Translations under genes and position numbers: made by a program
Source: Candidatus Binataceae bacterium
GTDB lineage: Bacteria; Desulfobacterota; Binatia; Binatales; Binataceae
Length of the DNA: 64,000 nt
NCBI GenBank assembly: GCA_035508495.1
Contig: DATJMX010000021.1
Coordinates: 91,316 to 155,315, forward strand
Direction: 5' to 3'
Part shown: piece by piece, positions 56,175 to 64,000 of the stretch
Position numbering within the stretch: the stretch's first letter is position 1
How the letters are laid out: the number at the start of each line of letters is the position of its first letter
Notes under the pieces: model-generated
What the model was told of the DNA's origin: nothing
Database searches by the model: none
The model's input: the letters and a program-made list of their open reading frames with translations, nothing else

Positions 56175-57218
56175 GTGAAAGCTGCAGTACTCCACGACTA
56201 CGATCCGAAGGTCAGCCGCGCGAGTTTCGTGAGCCTCGAGACGGTCGCCGATCCGAAGATCGAAAAGCCGACCGACGTGATCGTGCGAATCGGCGGGGCC
56301 GGCGTGTGCCGGACCGATCTTCATATCATCGAGGGGCTCTGGCGCGAGCGCACCAATGTCGCGCTGCCGTACATCATGGGCCACGAGAATGCGGGCTGGG
56401 TCGAGGAGGTGGGCAAGGGCGTCGAGAGTGTGAAGCAGGGCGACGCGGTTATTTGCCATCCTCTGGTAACTGGCGGTCATTCGCTCGCGGCGCGGCGCGG
56501 CAACGACATGCACGACGAGCAGAGTCTGTTCCCCGGGATCAACGCCAACGGCGGATACGCGGAGTATTTGAAAACCGCCGAGCGCGCGCTGGTCAAACTG
56601 CCGAGCGATCTCGCGCCCAAAGCTGTCGCGCCATATGCCGATGCGGGTCTGACCGCATACCGCGCCGCCAAGAAAGCCGCGCGCACGCTCGAGCCGGGTG
56701 ACTATGCGGTCGTGCTTGGGGTCGGCGGCCTCGGTCATATCGGAATCCAGGTTCTGAAAGCATTGTGCGCCGCCGAGATAATCGCGGTTGATCGATCCGA
56801 TCTCGCGCTGAGCCTGGCGCGCGAATGCGGGGCCGATCGCGTTGTCAAAGCTGACGGCAGCGAGGTCGAGGCGGTGCTGACTCTCACGCAGGGCAAGGGC
56901 GCGCAAGCGGTGATCGATTTTGTAGGCGAAGGCGATGCGGTCGCGCGCGGCCTCGCGATGACGCGCACCGCGGGCGCTTACTACCTAGTGGGCTATGGCG
57001 GGAAAATCGAAATTCCGACGATGGACCTGATCGTCAGCGAGAAATCGATCATCGGCAATCTCGTCGGCAACTATGCCGAGCTGTTTGAGCTGATGGCGCT
57101 CGCGGAGCGCGGCTTGGTGAAGCTCGCGACGAAGGAATATCCATTGAGCGCGGCGGACGGGGCGCTTCACGATCTCCACGCGGGCAAGGTGAAGGGAAGG
57201 GCGGTACTGGTTCCATGA
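56175..57218 (+). CDS. Zinc-type alcohol dehydrogenase lacking the structural-zinc cysteines
   Basis: 347 residues from GTG 56175. Catalytic zinc ligands fit the ADH-A type: C45 (GAGVCRTDLH), H70-E71 (MGHENAG) and D156 (PYADAGLT). The Rossmann site GVGGLGHIG follows. The segment where four cysteines of the structural zinc normally sit (about 95-115) has none apart from C94. It likely oxidises primary or secondary alcohols with NAD(P)+. Its stop overlaps the cytochrome c start as ATGA, making it part of the oxidation cluster. Confidence 0.88.
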   Translation: MKAAVLHDYDPKVSRASFVSLETVADPKIEKPTDVIVRIGGAGVCRTDLHIIEGLWRERTNVALPYIMGHENAGWVEEVGKGVESVKQGDAVICHPLVTGGHSLAARRGNDMHDEQSLFPGINANGGYAEYLKTAERALVKLPSDLAPKAVAPYADAGLTAYRAAKKAARTLEPGDYAVVLGVGGLGHIGIQVLKALCAAEIIAVDRSDLALSLARECGADRVVKADGSEVEAVLTLTQGKGAQAVIDFVGEGDAVARGLAMTRTAGAYYLVGYGGKIEIPTMDLIVSEKSIIGNLVGNYAELFELMALAERGLVKLATKEYPLSAADGALHDLHAGKVKGRAVLVP

Positions 57219-57595
57219 ATCGAGTGAGCTGGTGGAACGTAGGACTGTTGACTGTATGTTTTGCGGCGGGCGGCGTCGGGTACTCGCAAGCAGCCGGAGT
57301 GAGCGAGAAAGCCACCGCGCAGGCCAACGATCTTTACGAATCTCGATGCGAGTCGTGTCACGGCGAGGAAGGGCATGGCGATGGCCCGGGAGCGGTTGCA
57401 CTCGGCACCAAGCCGGCGAACTTCAGCAGCAAAAAATTCCAGCGCAAGGTGACGGATAAGCAAATCGCGACAGCGATCGTGCAGGGCGGCGCGGCGCTGG
57501 GGCTCAGCCAGGAGATGCAGCCGAATCCCGATCTTGCAAATCAGCCTGAAGTGGTGCAAGCGCTGGTTGCAAAAGTGCGTCAGTTCGGCAAGTGA
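57215..57595 (+). CDS. Periplasmic c-type cytochrome
   Basis: 126 residues with signal peptide (about 1-27). A single haem site CESCHG (C45, C48, H49) and a likely Met ligand M101 (LSQEMQP). Cytochromes like this accept electrons from GMC dehydrogenases. It overlaps the ADH gene and is followed, 26 bases on, by the Tat-exported small subunit and the GMC flavoprotein. It may pass electrons to the caa3 oxidase. Confidence 0.92.
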   Translation: MNRVSWWNVGLLTVCFAAGGVGYSQAAGVSEKATAQANDLYESRCESCHGEEGHGDGPGAVALGTKPANFSSKKFQRKVTDKQIATAIVQGGAALGLSQEMQPNPDLANQPEVVQALVAKVRQFGK

Positions 57596-57620
57596 GTATC
57601 GAAGGAGAGCAACTGTGGAG

Positions 57621-58160
57621 ATGAAACGCCGCGAATTTCTCAAGACCAGCGCCCTGGTGGTTGCGGGCGCGGCGGCTGTCGCGACCGGAGTGCCACTGGT
57701 GGCAAGCGCCGACGATCAATGGTCGTCGCTCAAGACGCTCGACAAGCATCAGGCCGACACTCTGCTCAAAATGACGCGGCAGATTTTTCCGCATGACAAC
57801 GTTCCCGATTCCGCTTACGCCAAAGTAGTCGTCGTGCTCGACACCGACGCCGGCACATCGCCCGAGACCGCCAAGCTTCTCAAAGACGGTATCGAGCAAA
57901 TCGACACCGTGAACGGCGCGGGCTTTGCGACTTTGTCCGCCGATCAGCAGGTCATCGTGCTCAAGAAAATCGAAACCGGGCCCTTCTTTCAGAAGGTTCA
58001 CGCGACCGAGTTGCAATCGTTCTACAGCGATCCTGAAGTCTGGAAGATTCTCGGCTACCAGGGACCGTCGTTTCCGAAGGGCGGATACCTGCATCGCGGC
58101 TTCAACGATCTTACCTGGCTGCCGAATCCTCCCGCGTCGGCGAGCCCCAAGGCGTCCTGA
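57621..58160 (+). CDS. Tat-exported small subunit of a GMC dehydrogenase
   Basis: 179 residues from ATG 57621. KRREFLKTSALVVAGAAA is a twin-arginine signal. The mature part has a helical pattern, including LDKHQADTLLKMTRQIFPHD, like gluconate 2-dehydrogenase subunit 3 proteins. In that system it carries its flavoprotein partner through the Tat route and forms the gamma subunit. Its gene comes 19 bases before the flavoprotein gene. Start at GTG 57615 is possible. Confidence 0.8.
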   Translation: MKRREFLKTSALVVAGAAAVATGVPLVASADDQWSSLKTLDKHQADTLLKMTRQIFPHDNVPDSAYAKVVVVLDTDAGTSPETAKLLKDGIEQIDTVNGAGFATLSADQQVIVLKKIETGPFFQKVHATELQSFYSDPEVWKILGYQGPSFPKGGYLHRGFNDLTWLPNPPASASPKAS

Positions 58161-58178
58161 TCGGCGGAGGAAACTGCG

Positions 58179-59747
58179 ATGGCGCAACACGATCTCAATG
58201 ACGATTCGGTAGTTGTGATTGTCGGCTCGGGAGCGGGCGGCGGCACTCTTGCCAACGAGCTTACGCAAAAAGGGATGAAGGTTGTTCTGTTCGAGGCGGG
58301 AGCGCGTCAATCGCCGGCGACGTTCGTGAACCAGGAGTGGCCGGCGTTCAATCAGCTCGCGTGGCTCGACAAGCGGACGACATCCGGCACCTGGCAGATC
58401 GCCAAGGACTTCCCGAATTTGCCGGCGTGGATCTGCAAAACGGTTGGCGGCACGACTACTCACTGGGCGGGCGCCTCGCTGCGACTCCAGGAGCACGAGT
58501 TCAAGGCCAAGACGACTTACTCCGGAATCAAGAACGCGAATCTGCTCGACTGGCCGATCACGCTCGCCGATCTCGAGCCTTACTATCCCAAGGCCGAGAA
58601 CAAGATGGGCGTGACGCGCACTAACGACATCCCGGGCCTGCCCGGCAACAACAATTTCAAGGTGATGTACAACGGCGCGGTCAAGCTCGGATACAAAACC
58701 TGCTCGACCGGCAGGATGGCGATCAACAGCCGCCCGCGCGATGGCCGTTCGTCATGCTGGCAGATGGGATTCTGCTTCCAGGGATGCAAGTCCGGCGCGA
58801 AGTGGTCAACGCTCTACACTGAGATTCCCAAGGCCGAGGCGACGGGCAAGCTCGATCTGAGATCGGAATGCATGGCGCTCCAGATTCAACATGACGACAA
58901 GGGCAAGGCGACGGGCTTGCTCTATGCGGACAAGGACGGTGCGCATCATTATCAGAAGGCGCGCGTCGTGTGCGTCGCATGCAATTCGATCGAGTCGCCG
59001 CGCCTCTTGCTCAACTCGCAATCGTCAACCTTCCCGCACGGGCTCGCGAATTCGTCGGGCCAGGTCGGCAAGAACTACATGCGGCATACGACGGGCTCGG
59101 TATTCGGCATTTTCAGGGAGCCGGTGCATTTTTATCGCGGCACGGTGATGGCCGGGATTATCCAGGACGAAGCGGAGCTCAATACCAAGCGCGGCTTTAC
59201 CGGCGGTTTCGAGTTCGAGACGATCTCGCTCGGCCTGCCGTTCACCGCCGCATTTCTCAACCCTGGCGCATGGGGGCGCGACTACACGAAGCAGCTCGAG
59301 GGTTATCCCAACATGGCTGCGATGTGGATCGTCGGCGAAGACATGCCGCAGGAGACCAACGCCGTCACGCTTCATCCGACGGAGAAGGACAAATGGGGAT
59401 TGCCGATACCCAATGTGCATTACGACGATCACGCGAACGATCTGGCGATGCGCAACTATGCATTCGATCGCGGATGCGCTCTTTACGATTCGGTCGGCGC
59501 CGTGCAGACGATCAAGGTGCCGCCGTATCCCTCGACGCACAACCTCGGCACGTGCCGGATGAGCGAGTCGGCGCGCGACGGCGTGTGCAACAAGCACGGT
59601 CAATCGCACGATATCAAAAACCTGTTTATTTCCGACGGTAGTCAGTTCACGACCAGCGCGGCGGAGAATCCGACACTGACTATAGTTACATTGGCAATCC
59701 GCCAGGCGAATTATATTTCCGAGGAATGCGCGAAGCAGAATATCTGA
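58179..59747 (+). CDS. GMC-family FAD-dependent dehydrogenase
   Basis: 522 residues. N-terminal FAD site VIVGSGAGGGTLANEL, then a middle region with GGTTTHWAGASLRL (flavin ring contact) and CWQMGFCFQG, and a C-terminal GMC domain with HNLGTCRMS and SDGSQFTTSAAENPTLTI, which holds the active-site His/Asn of the family. It has no own export signal, so the small subunit probably carries it across. The likely role is alcohol or sugar-alcohol dehydrogenation, with electrons to the cytochrome c next to it. Confidence 0.92.
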   Translation: MAQHDLNDDSVVVIVGSGAGGGTLANELTQKGMKVVLFEAGARQSPATFVNQEWPAFNQLAWLDKRTTSGTWQIAKDFPNLPAWICKTVGGTTTHWAGASLRLQEHEFKAKTTYSGIKNANLLDWPITLADLEPYYPKAENKMGVTRTNDIPGLPGNNNFKVMYNGAVKLGYKTCSTGRMAINSRPRDGRSSCWQMGFCFQGCKSGAKWSTLYTEIPKAEATGKLDLRSECMALQIQHDDKGKATGLLYADKDGAHHYQKARVVCVACNSIESPRLLLNSQSSTFPHGLANSSGQVGKNYMRHTTGSVFGIFREPVHFYRGTVMAGIIQDEAELNTKRGFTGGFEFETISLGLPFTAAFLNPGAWGRDYTKQLEGYPNMAAMWIVGEDMPQETNAVTLHPTEKDKWGLPIPNVHYDDHANDLAMRNYAFDRGCALYDSVGAVQTIKVPPYPSTHNLGTCRMSESARDGVCNKHGQSHDIKNLFISDGSQFTTSAAENPTLTIVTLAIRQANYISEECAKQNI

Positions 59748-59772
59748 GCGCAGATCCGATGTGAGGAATCGA

Positions 59773-60396
59773 ATGAGTACGTTTGTGCGGCTGAAGCGTC
59801 ATCCAGGGGGGATAATCGCAGCAGGTATCCTTGTTGCGGCGCTGTCGATTGCGAGCCTCGCCAGCGCTGGCTCGAAGGCATGCATCCCCGACGTGCCGCT
59901 GGTCGATTCCCATGGGCAGCCTTTCGATCCCGCATCGCTGAAGGGCAAGGCAACGCTGCTCGATTTCGTCCATACCTCGTGTCCGGGAGTATGCATGACG
60001 CTCACGGAGAAATTCTCCGACGTCGCCAGGAAGCTGGGCCCGCAGATGGGCTCCGACGTGATGCTGCTATCGGTGAGCAACGATCCCGAACACGACAATC
60101 CTGCGCAACTGCTCAAGCTCGCGCGCAAGCATGGCGCGGATCAGTCCGGATGGTACTTCGTCACGGGGAAGCCTGACGACGTCGCGAAAATGCTGCAAGC
60201 CTTCGGCCTCAACGGCAAAGAGCCTGATGGCGAGCCCGCACATATTCCGCAGGTGTTCCTGCTCGGCCCCGATGGATGCACGGTTCACGACTACAACGGG
60301 ATCATCATGAAGCCGAAGCTGGTCGCCGATCAGATGCGGCAGGCGGCGTCCGTCAATCAGGCCAAGGTGCAGACTGGGTTGCATCAGCATCTCTAA
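59773..60396 (+). CDS. SCO1/SenC-type copper chaperone
   Basis: 207 residues. A membrane anchor or signal (about 12-32), then a thioredoxin-like fold with CPGVC (C70, C74) as the copper site, and late HDYNGIIMKPK. SCO proteins load copper into CuA sites; here the gene lies between an alcohol-oxidation operon and a copper monooxygenase, so it may serve either that enzyme or the oxidase. The ATG at 59773 has GAGGAAT upstream; a GTG four codons earlier is the alternative. Confidence 0.9.
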   Translation: MSTFVRLKRHPGGIIAAGILVAALSIASLASAGSKACIPDVPLVDSHGQPFDPASLKGKATLLDFVHTSCPGVCMTLTEKFSDVARKLGPQMGSDVMLLSVSNDPEHDNPAQLLKLARKHGADQSGWYFVTGKPDDVAKMLQAFGLNGKEPDGEPAHIPQVFLLGPDGCTVHDYNGIIMKPKLVADQMRQAASVNQAKVQTGLHQHL

Positions 60397-60551
60397 TGAC
60401 CGGCGGCGGCATTTCTTAAGCTGAATCTCGACCCCGTCAAGGGTTCAACATTTCTTTCCGATGCGCTAAAGGAGAGAAAGTTCAACGATTGATCGGTCCG
60501 CAGGACGGCAGCATCGAACAGCAACGGTGAAGCTTCGACGGAGCTCGACTT

Positions 60552-61406
60552 ATGGCAACAGCAATGCAGTATCGCAGCGGCACGGGCAGCACTCCGGCCG
60601 CGAGCGCGTACGGTCCAACCGATTGGCTGGGCGGATGGCGATGGTTGTTCATCGGCTGCGCGATCCTGCTCGCGATCAACGTGTTCCTCGAGATGTGGAA
60701 CTACAAGTTCATGTACTCCGCCGGCCTCGATTCGAGCACCCGCGCCTTCACGATCCATTACCGGTCGCTGTTCTGGTGCGAGCTGATCAGCCTCGGCATC
60801 TTTTCGGGCCTCTGGTACGGATGGCTGGTCCGCACCGGGCGCGAAATCCTCGAGCGCGAGCAGGGCCGGGTCGAGCCGCGCGAAGAGTTCCGTCGCATGG
60901 CAGTGTTCTGGTCGCTGATCGGCGTCATCAGCCTGTCGCTCTACATCGAGGCGAGCTTCTGGCCGAACTGGGATGGCGCTTGGCATCAGACGATGGTGCG
61001 CGACACGGCGCTCACGCCGACGCATATCCCGATGTTCTACTTCTGGTTCCCGCTCTCGGCGATCCTCGTGCTCGGCACGTATCTCTACGGCCGCTATCGG
61101 CTGCCGCGCGTTTATTCGTTCGACAAGGGTTTTCCGTGGTCGTTCGCGCTGCTGCTCGGCGCGTCGATCTTCGAATGCTTCCAGGTCGCGATGAACGAAT
61201 GGGGGCACAGCCTGTGGATCGCCGAGGAATTCTTCTCGGTGTCGTTCCATTGGCCGTTTGTCGGTTACGGATGGCTCGCGTCGGGGATTTTTGCCCTGTG
61301 GGGCGAGACCATTCTCGCGATGTTCCAGATTGAAAAGGAAATTGAGGCTGCTGAAGCACCCACTGCGGAAGCGACGCGTCCGCAGCCGCAGTTGGTCGCA
61401 GATTGA
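60552..61406 (+). CDS. pmoC: Copper membrane monooxygenase subunit C
   Basis: 284 residues with about six membrane spans. Both metal-ligand triads of the family are kept by spacing: D141, H145, H158 (WDGAWH...TPTH) and N215, H219, H233 (MNEWGH...FHWP). The family is the particulate methane/ammonia monooxygenase group (CuMMO). Sequence alone does not tell whether the substrate is methane, short alkanes, or ammonia. The ATG has GGAG eight bases upstream. It begins the C-A-x-x-B cluster. Confidence 0.93.
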   Translation: MATAMQYRSGTGSTPAASAYGPTDWLGGWRWLFIGCAILLAINVFLEMWNYKFMYSAGLDSSTRAFTIHYRSLFWCELISLGIFSGLWYGWLVRTGREILEREQGRVEPREEFRRMAVFWSLIGVISLSLYIEASFWPNWDGAWHQTMVRDTALTPTHIPMFYFWFPLSAILVLGTYLYGRYRLPRVYSFDKGFPWSFALLLGASIFECFQVAMNEWGHSLWIAEEFFSVSFHWPFVGYGWLASGIFALWGETILAMFQIEKEIEAAEAPTAEATRPQPQLVAD

Positions 61407-61435
61407 GCGCATTGCGCAAGGATTGAGAGACTGAA

Positions 61436-62218
61436 ATGGCAGCAGCGACACCGACCGCGATCGCGCCGGAGCGAGTGGCACTCGGCGAACTCCTTCACAA
61501 GAAATACAAGTACCTCGACCGGTCGTGGGACCTGATCTTCTGGCTCACGGCGATTCCGATCGTCGGCGCCGCTGCCGATATCACCAAGCTCCTGTTCGCG
61601 GGCGACTGGGATTTCTGGACTGACTGGAAGGATCCCGTATGGTGGCCGACAGTCACCGCGTTTGCCGTCGTGATCATTCCGTCGGCGTTGCAGTACATCC
61701 AGTGGACGGCGTGGCGCTTCCCGACTGGCGCGACTTACACGTCGGTGGCGCTATTTCTGTGCGCGTGGATCGGCCGCTACTTCCAGTGGCACATCGCCGA
61801 ATACTATCCGATGAATTTCGTGTGGCCGATTTCGACGATCGGCGCCGGAATCTTCATGGATTGGATCCTGCTCAAGACCGGCAGCTACCTGATCACGTCG
61901 TTATTCGGGGCGCCGGTCTTTGCCGTCGCCGTGTGGGCGTTCAACTACGTGCCTTTAGCCCCGTTCCTACAACCTGCGATCTTTATGCATCATGTTGTTA
62001 CGGTTGCCGACATCCAGGGCGTCGCCTACATCCGCAGCCAGACTCCCGAGTACTTGCGGCACATCGAGCGCGGCACGTTGCGCAGCTTCCTCGGCGAGGC
62101 GCAATACGTGTCGCTGGCGTTTGGCTCGACGCTGGCGATCGCGGGCTACTGGGTCGGTCAATTCATCGGCAGATACCTTGCGGTGTGGCCGATCGGCCGG
62201 TTTATCAAGAATTATTGA
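61436..62218 (+). CDS. pmoA: Copper membrane monooxygenase subunit A
   Basis: 260 residues with about seven spans. It carries the hallmark GDWDFWTDWKDPVWWPTV stretch used for PmoA/AmoA detection. The rest matches PmoA well, including the WIGRYFQWHIAEYYPMNF segment and GVAYIRSQTPEYLRHIERGTLR near the C terminus. PmoA forms part of the membrane bundle beside PmoC. It follows pmoC by 29 bases and precedes the small protein genes by 28 bases. Confidence 0.95.
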   Translation: MAAATPTAIAPERVALGELLHKKYKYLDRSWDLIFWLTAIPIVGAAADITKLLFAGDWDFWTDWKDPVWWPTVTAFAVVIIPSALQYIQWTAWRFPTGATYTSVALFLCAWIGRYFQWHIAEYYPMNFVWPISTIGAGIFMDWILLKTGSYLITSLFGAPVFAVAVWAFNYVPLAPFLQPAIFMHHVVTVADIQGVAYIRSQTPEYLRHIERGTLRSFLGEAQYVSLAFGSTLAIAGYWVGQFIGRYLAVWPIGRFIKNY

Positions 62219-62246
62219 TTCATTGCTGACGGCGAGGAGCACATCA

Positions 62247-62426
62247 GTGCGGCGAATCGCAGCAACTGTTTTGGGATTGAGTATCTGGGTGACGCTGAGC
62301 GCGACCGCCGCGCATGCCCACGGCGGGATGGTCGGGCCGGATGAGCTGGGGCCGCCGATGGCGATCTCGGGCGCGCTCGCGCTGATCGGGTACTGGCTGA
62401 TGATTTTCTGGCCTGGCAAAAAGTAG
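62247..62426 (+). CDS. 59-residue membrane protein with predicted mature N-terminal His, in the pmo cluster
   Basis: GTG 62247 to TAG 62426; GAGGAG is seven bases upstream. An N-terminal signal (about 1-24, ending AAHA) is followed by HGGMVGPDELGPP, then one membrane span (about 38-56) and PGKK. If cleaved after AHA, the mature protein begins with His, as does mature PmoB and copper histidine-brace proteins in general. It shares its layout and most residues with the next gene. I do not know a named family; copper handling or a structural helix in the monooxygenase are possibilities, not findings. Confidence 0.85.
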   Translation: MRRIAATVLGLSIWVTLSATAAHAHGGMVGPDELGPPMAISGALALIGYWLMIFWPGKK

Positions 62427-62434
62427 AGCTGACC

Positions 62435-62758
62435 ATGAGAATCACGCGCACAAAGTCGAGAGCGAGCATCGCCGGCGCGCTCGCGATCGGCACCTGGCTC
62501 GCGGCCGGCGCAACCGCCGCGCATGCCCACGGCGGGATGGTCGGGCCCGAAGAACTCGGACCGCCGCTTACGATTTCGATGGTGCTCGCGTTCGCGAGCT
62601 ATTGGCTCGTGCTGCTATGGCCCGCGAAGAAGAACGATGATGCGCCCTTGGTACGCGAAGTCGAAAGGCGCGCTGAGCCGCGGCGCCATCGCAAGCCGCA
62701 AATGCGCCTCGTCAAGAAGGTTACGTCGGAAGACAGGAGCGGAACTGTCGAGCGTTGA
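62435..62758 (+). CDS. 107-residue paralogue of the preceding gene with basic tail
   Basis: ATG 62435, eight bases after the previous stop. Its signal ends ATAAHA and is followed by HGGMVGPEELGPP, identical to the previous gene in most positions, then a membrane span (about 46-64) and a basic C-terminal tail (EVERRAEPRRHRKPQMRLVKK). The tail, absent from its partner, probably faces the cytoplasm. A tandem duplication followed by tail gain is the simplest reading. Confidence 0.88.
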   Translation: MRITRTKSRASIAGALAIGTWLAAGATAAHAHGGMVGPEELGPPLTISMVLAFASYWLVLLWPAKKNDDAPLVREVERRAEPRRHRKPQMRLVKKVTSEDRSGTVER

Positions 62759-62772
62759 AGGAGATCCTGCAA

Positions 62773-64000
62773 GTGCGTTCGAAGATAGCCAGTTACCTGA
62801 CGGGATTTCTCCTTCTCGCGCTCGTGTTGTCGTACGCACCCAAGGTCTGTGCGCATGGCGAGGCGGCGGACGAGCCGTTCCTCAAGGACCTCACCGTCGC
62901 GTTTTACGACACGCATATCTCGCCGCTTCAGGTTAAGGTCGGCGAGCCGGTTACGATCACAGGCAGCGTGAAGGTTCTGCCGATTTGGCCGTTCACGCTC
63001 GATCCGCCGCAGACCGCTTACATCAATGCGGTCGTGCCGGGGCCGGTTTTCGTGCTCATGGATCGCACGATCAACGGCATCCCGACGATCGGATCGATCA
63101 ACATCGATCGCGACGGTATCTACAACTATTCGATGACGATCGTTGCGCGCGAGGTCGGCCGCTGGCACGTGCATCCGGGTTTCGCCGTCGAAGGTACGGG
63201 TACTCTTATCGGCCCCGGCGTATGGGTCAATGTCGATCCCGGCGACAAGCCGTTTGCGCTCAACGTCAGCCTGCTCAACGGTAAAACCGTCAACCTCGAG
63301 ACACTGGGCACGGGCGGCGTATGGTGGTGGTCGTTCGCCGGCCTCATCCTCGGATGCATCTGGATGGTCTACTGGACGGTGCCGCTGCCGATTCGGCCGG
63401 ACCGCCGCACAGTTCACAACCTCGCCGTGACGGTGCAGCTTCCGACCTGGGACCAGGGGCGAGACTTCGGGCTCATCACGGAGCAGGACCATCGCATCTC
63501 GACCTGGATCGCCGCGGCGACGGTGGCGCTGCTGGTCGCCGGATGGATCTACATGGAATCGACCTATCCGCTGCGCATCAAGCAGCAGACCGATCGGTTC
63601 GCGCCGCCGCAGCCGGATGTGACTGAAATGGCGAAGGCGATTTCGAGTTCTTCGATCTACGACCCCAGTACTCACACGCTGACTATCAACGTCGATCTCA
63701 AGAACATCGGTTCGACTCCGATCACTGTCAAGCAATTCACGATGGCCATGATGTCATTCGTGAACGGCGACAAGGACGCGCTCGCCAAGGCGGGGCCGGC
63801 CGACTTCGTGGCTCCGCTCGGAATCGAAGGCACCAACCCGATTGCCCCCGGTCAGACCGGTAAGCTCACGCTCAAGATGAGCAGCGACATGATGGAGGAC
63901 GAGCGCCTCATCCCGCTAAACGATCCGCAGGAGGTCATCGGTGGATTGCTGTTCGTGCAGGACGGAAGCGGCAACGAGAGCTCGGTGACAATTAGATCGG
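62773..64000 (+). CDS. pmoB: Copper membrane monooxygenase subunit B, 5' part (runs off right edge)
   Basis: The frame from GTG 62773 (AAGGAG nine bases before) stays open for 409 codons to the end. A signal peptide (about 1-27) is followed by mature N-terminal HGE. Copper-site histidines H28, H132 and H134 (RWHVHPGF) occupy the positions of the PmoB N-terminal cupredoxin site. Two membrane helices lie about 184-203 and 244-262, and a second cupredoxin begins about residue 300. The C-terminal part of the gene is outside the window. Confidence 0.95.
   Translation, partial: MRSKIASYLTGFLLLALVLSYAPKVCAHGEAADEPFLKDLTVAFYDTHISPLQVKVGEPVTITGSVKVLPIWPFTLDPPQTAYINAVVPGPVFVLMDRTINGIPTIGSINIDRDGIYNYSMTIVAREVGRWHVHPGFAVEGTGTLIGPGVWVNVDPGDKPFALNVSLLNGKTVNLETLGTGGVWWWSFAGLILGCIWMVYWTVPLPIRPDRRTVHNLAVTVQLPTWDQGRDFGLITEQDHRISTWIAAATVALLVAGWIYMESTYPLRIKQQTDRFAPPQPDVTEMAKAISSSSIYDPSTHTLTINVDLKNIGSTPITVKQFTMAMMSFVNGDKDALAKAGPADFVAPLGIEGTNPIAPGQTGKLTLKMSSDMMEDERLIPLNDPQEVIGGLLFVQDGSGNESSVTIRS

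Noticed and set aside
60552..64000. Calling the cluster an ammonia monooxygenase (amoCAB)
   Set aside because: Motifs are shared by Amo and Pmo; nothing here, such as hydroxylamine dehydrogenase genes, favours ammonia. pmo names are used only as the family label.

Overview
The window is a GC-rich (roughly 60%) stretch of a bacterial chromosome with dense, mostly intact genes, many ATGA/GTGA start-stop overlaps, and frequent GTG or TTG starts. I saw no phage genes, transposases, tRNA, rRNA or CRISPR array. The family mix suggests an aerobic soil-type member of a little-cultured lineage, such as Candidatus Binatota: a copper membrane monooxygenase, a caa3-type cytochrome oxidase, flavin and molybdenum oxidoreductases, many SDR/LLM/GST/epoxide-hydrolase genes, and a B12 riboswitch. 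That placement is an inference from gene content, not something the sequence proves.

Left part (1-24,700). A partial MaoC dehydratase and a secreted DUF992 protein come first. An ArsR/DUF2087 regulator overlaps a histidinol-phosphatase-like gene, divergent from a two-subunit molybdenum hydroxylase and an SDR. Next come a DUF4239 membrane protein, a PiT phosphate transporter, nicotinamidase, Ku, the stress proteins CsbD and BON, and a LOG protein. They are followed by an extraordinary Trp/His-rich tandem-repeat secreted protein, YifB, an HxlR/carboxymuconolactone-decarboxylase pair with clear operators, a 33-residue membrane peptide, and a thioesterase. A sigma/anti-sigma pair, KatG, an OmpA-type lipoprotein and two decayed gene remnants (TusA-DsrE-like and the tail of a class III cyclase) close the region.

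Middle (24,700-44,600). An AMP-forming acyl-CoA synthetase precedes a complete haem-copper oxidase operon: coxB, ctaD, ctaA, ctaB, a 40-residue membrane peptide, two subunit-III genes flanking a small CxxC membrane protein, and subunit IV. Then come a Tat-exported aldo/keto reductase, a secreted GH-A-type glycosidase, a DUF420 protein, three tandem glutathione S-transferases, a TetR - LLM flavin oxidoreductase - alpha/beta hydrolase operon, and a cobalamin riboswitch with terminator directly ahead of a tonB gene.

Right part (44,600-64,000). A leftward operon runs sigma factor, double cupin, VOC protein, hydrolase-membrane fusion, peroxiredoxin. It is followed by YqeY, SDR, epoxide hydrolase, ABC-F, Nudix, phosphatase and MAPEG genes. 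The last 8 kb reads as one rightward oxidation module. It holds an alcohol dehydrogenase, a c-type cytochrome, a GMC dehydrogenase with its Tat-exported small subunit, a SCO copper chaperone, and then a copper membrane monooxygenase in the order C-A-x-x-B. PmoC keeps both known copper-ligand triads by spacing, and PmoB keeps its three histidines. Between pmoA and pmoB lie two paralogous tiny membrane proteins. Each is predicted to start, after signal cleavage, with His-Gly-Gly-Met. They are the strongest candidate here for undescribed biology: the product alcohol could be oxidised by the upstream dehydrogenases, and electrons passed through the cytochrome to the oxidase.
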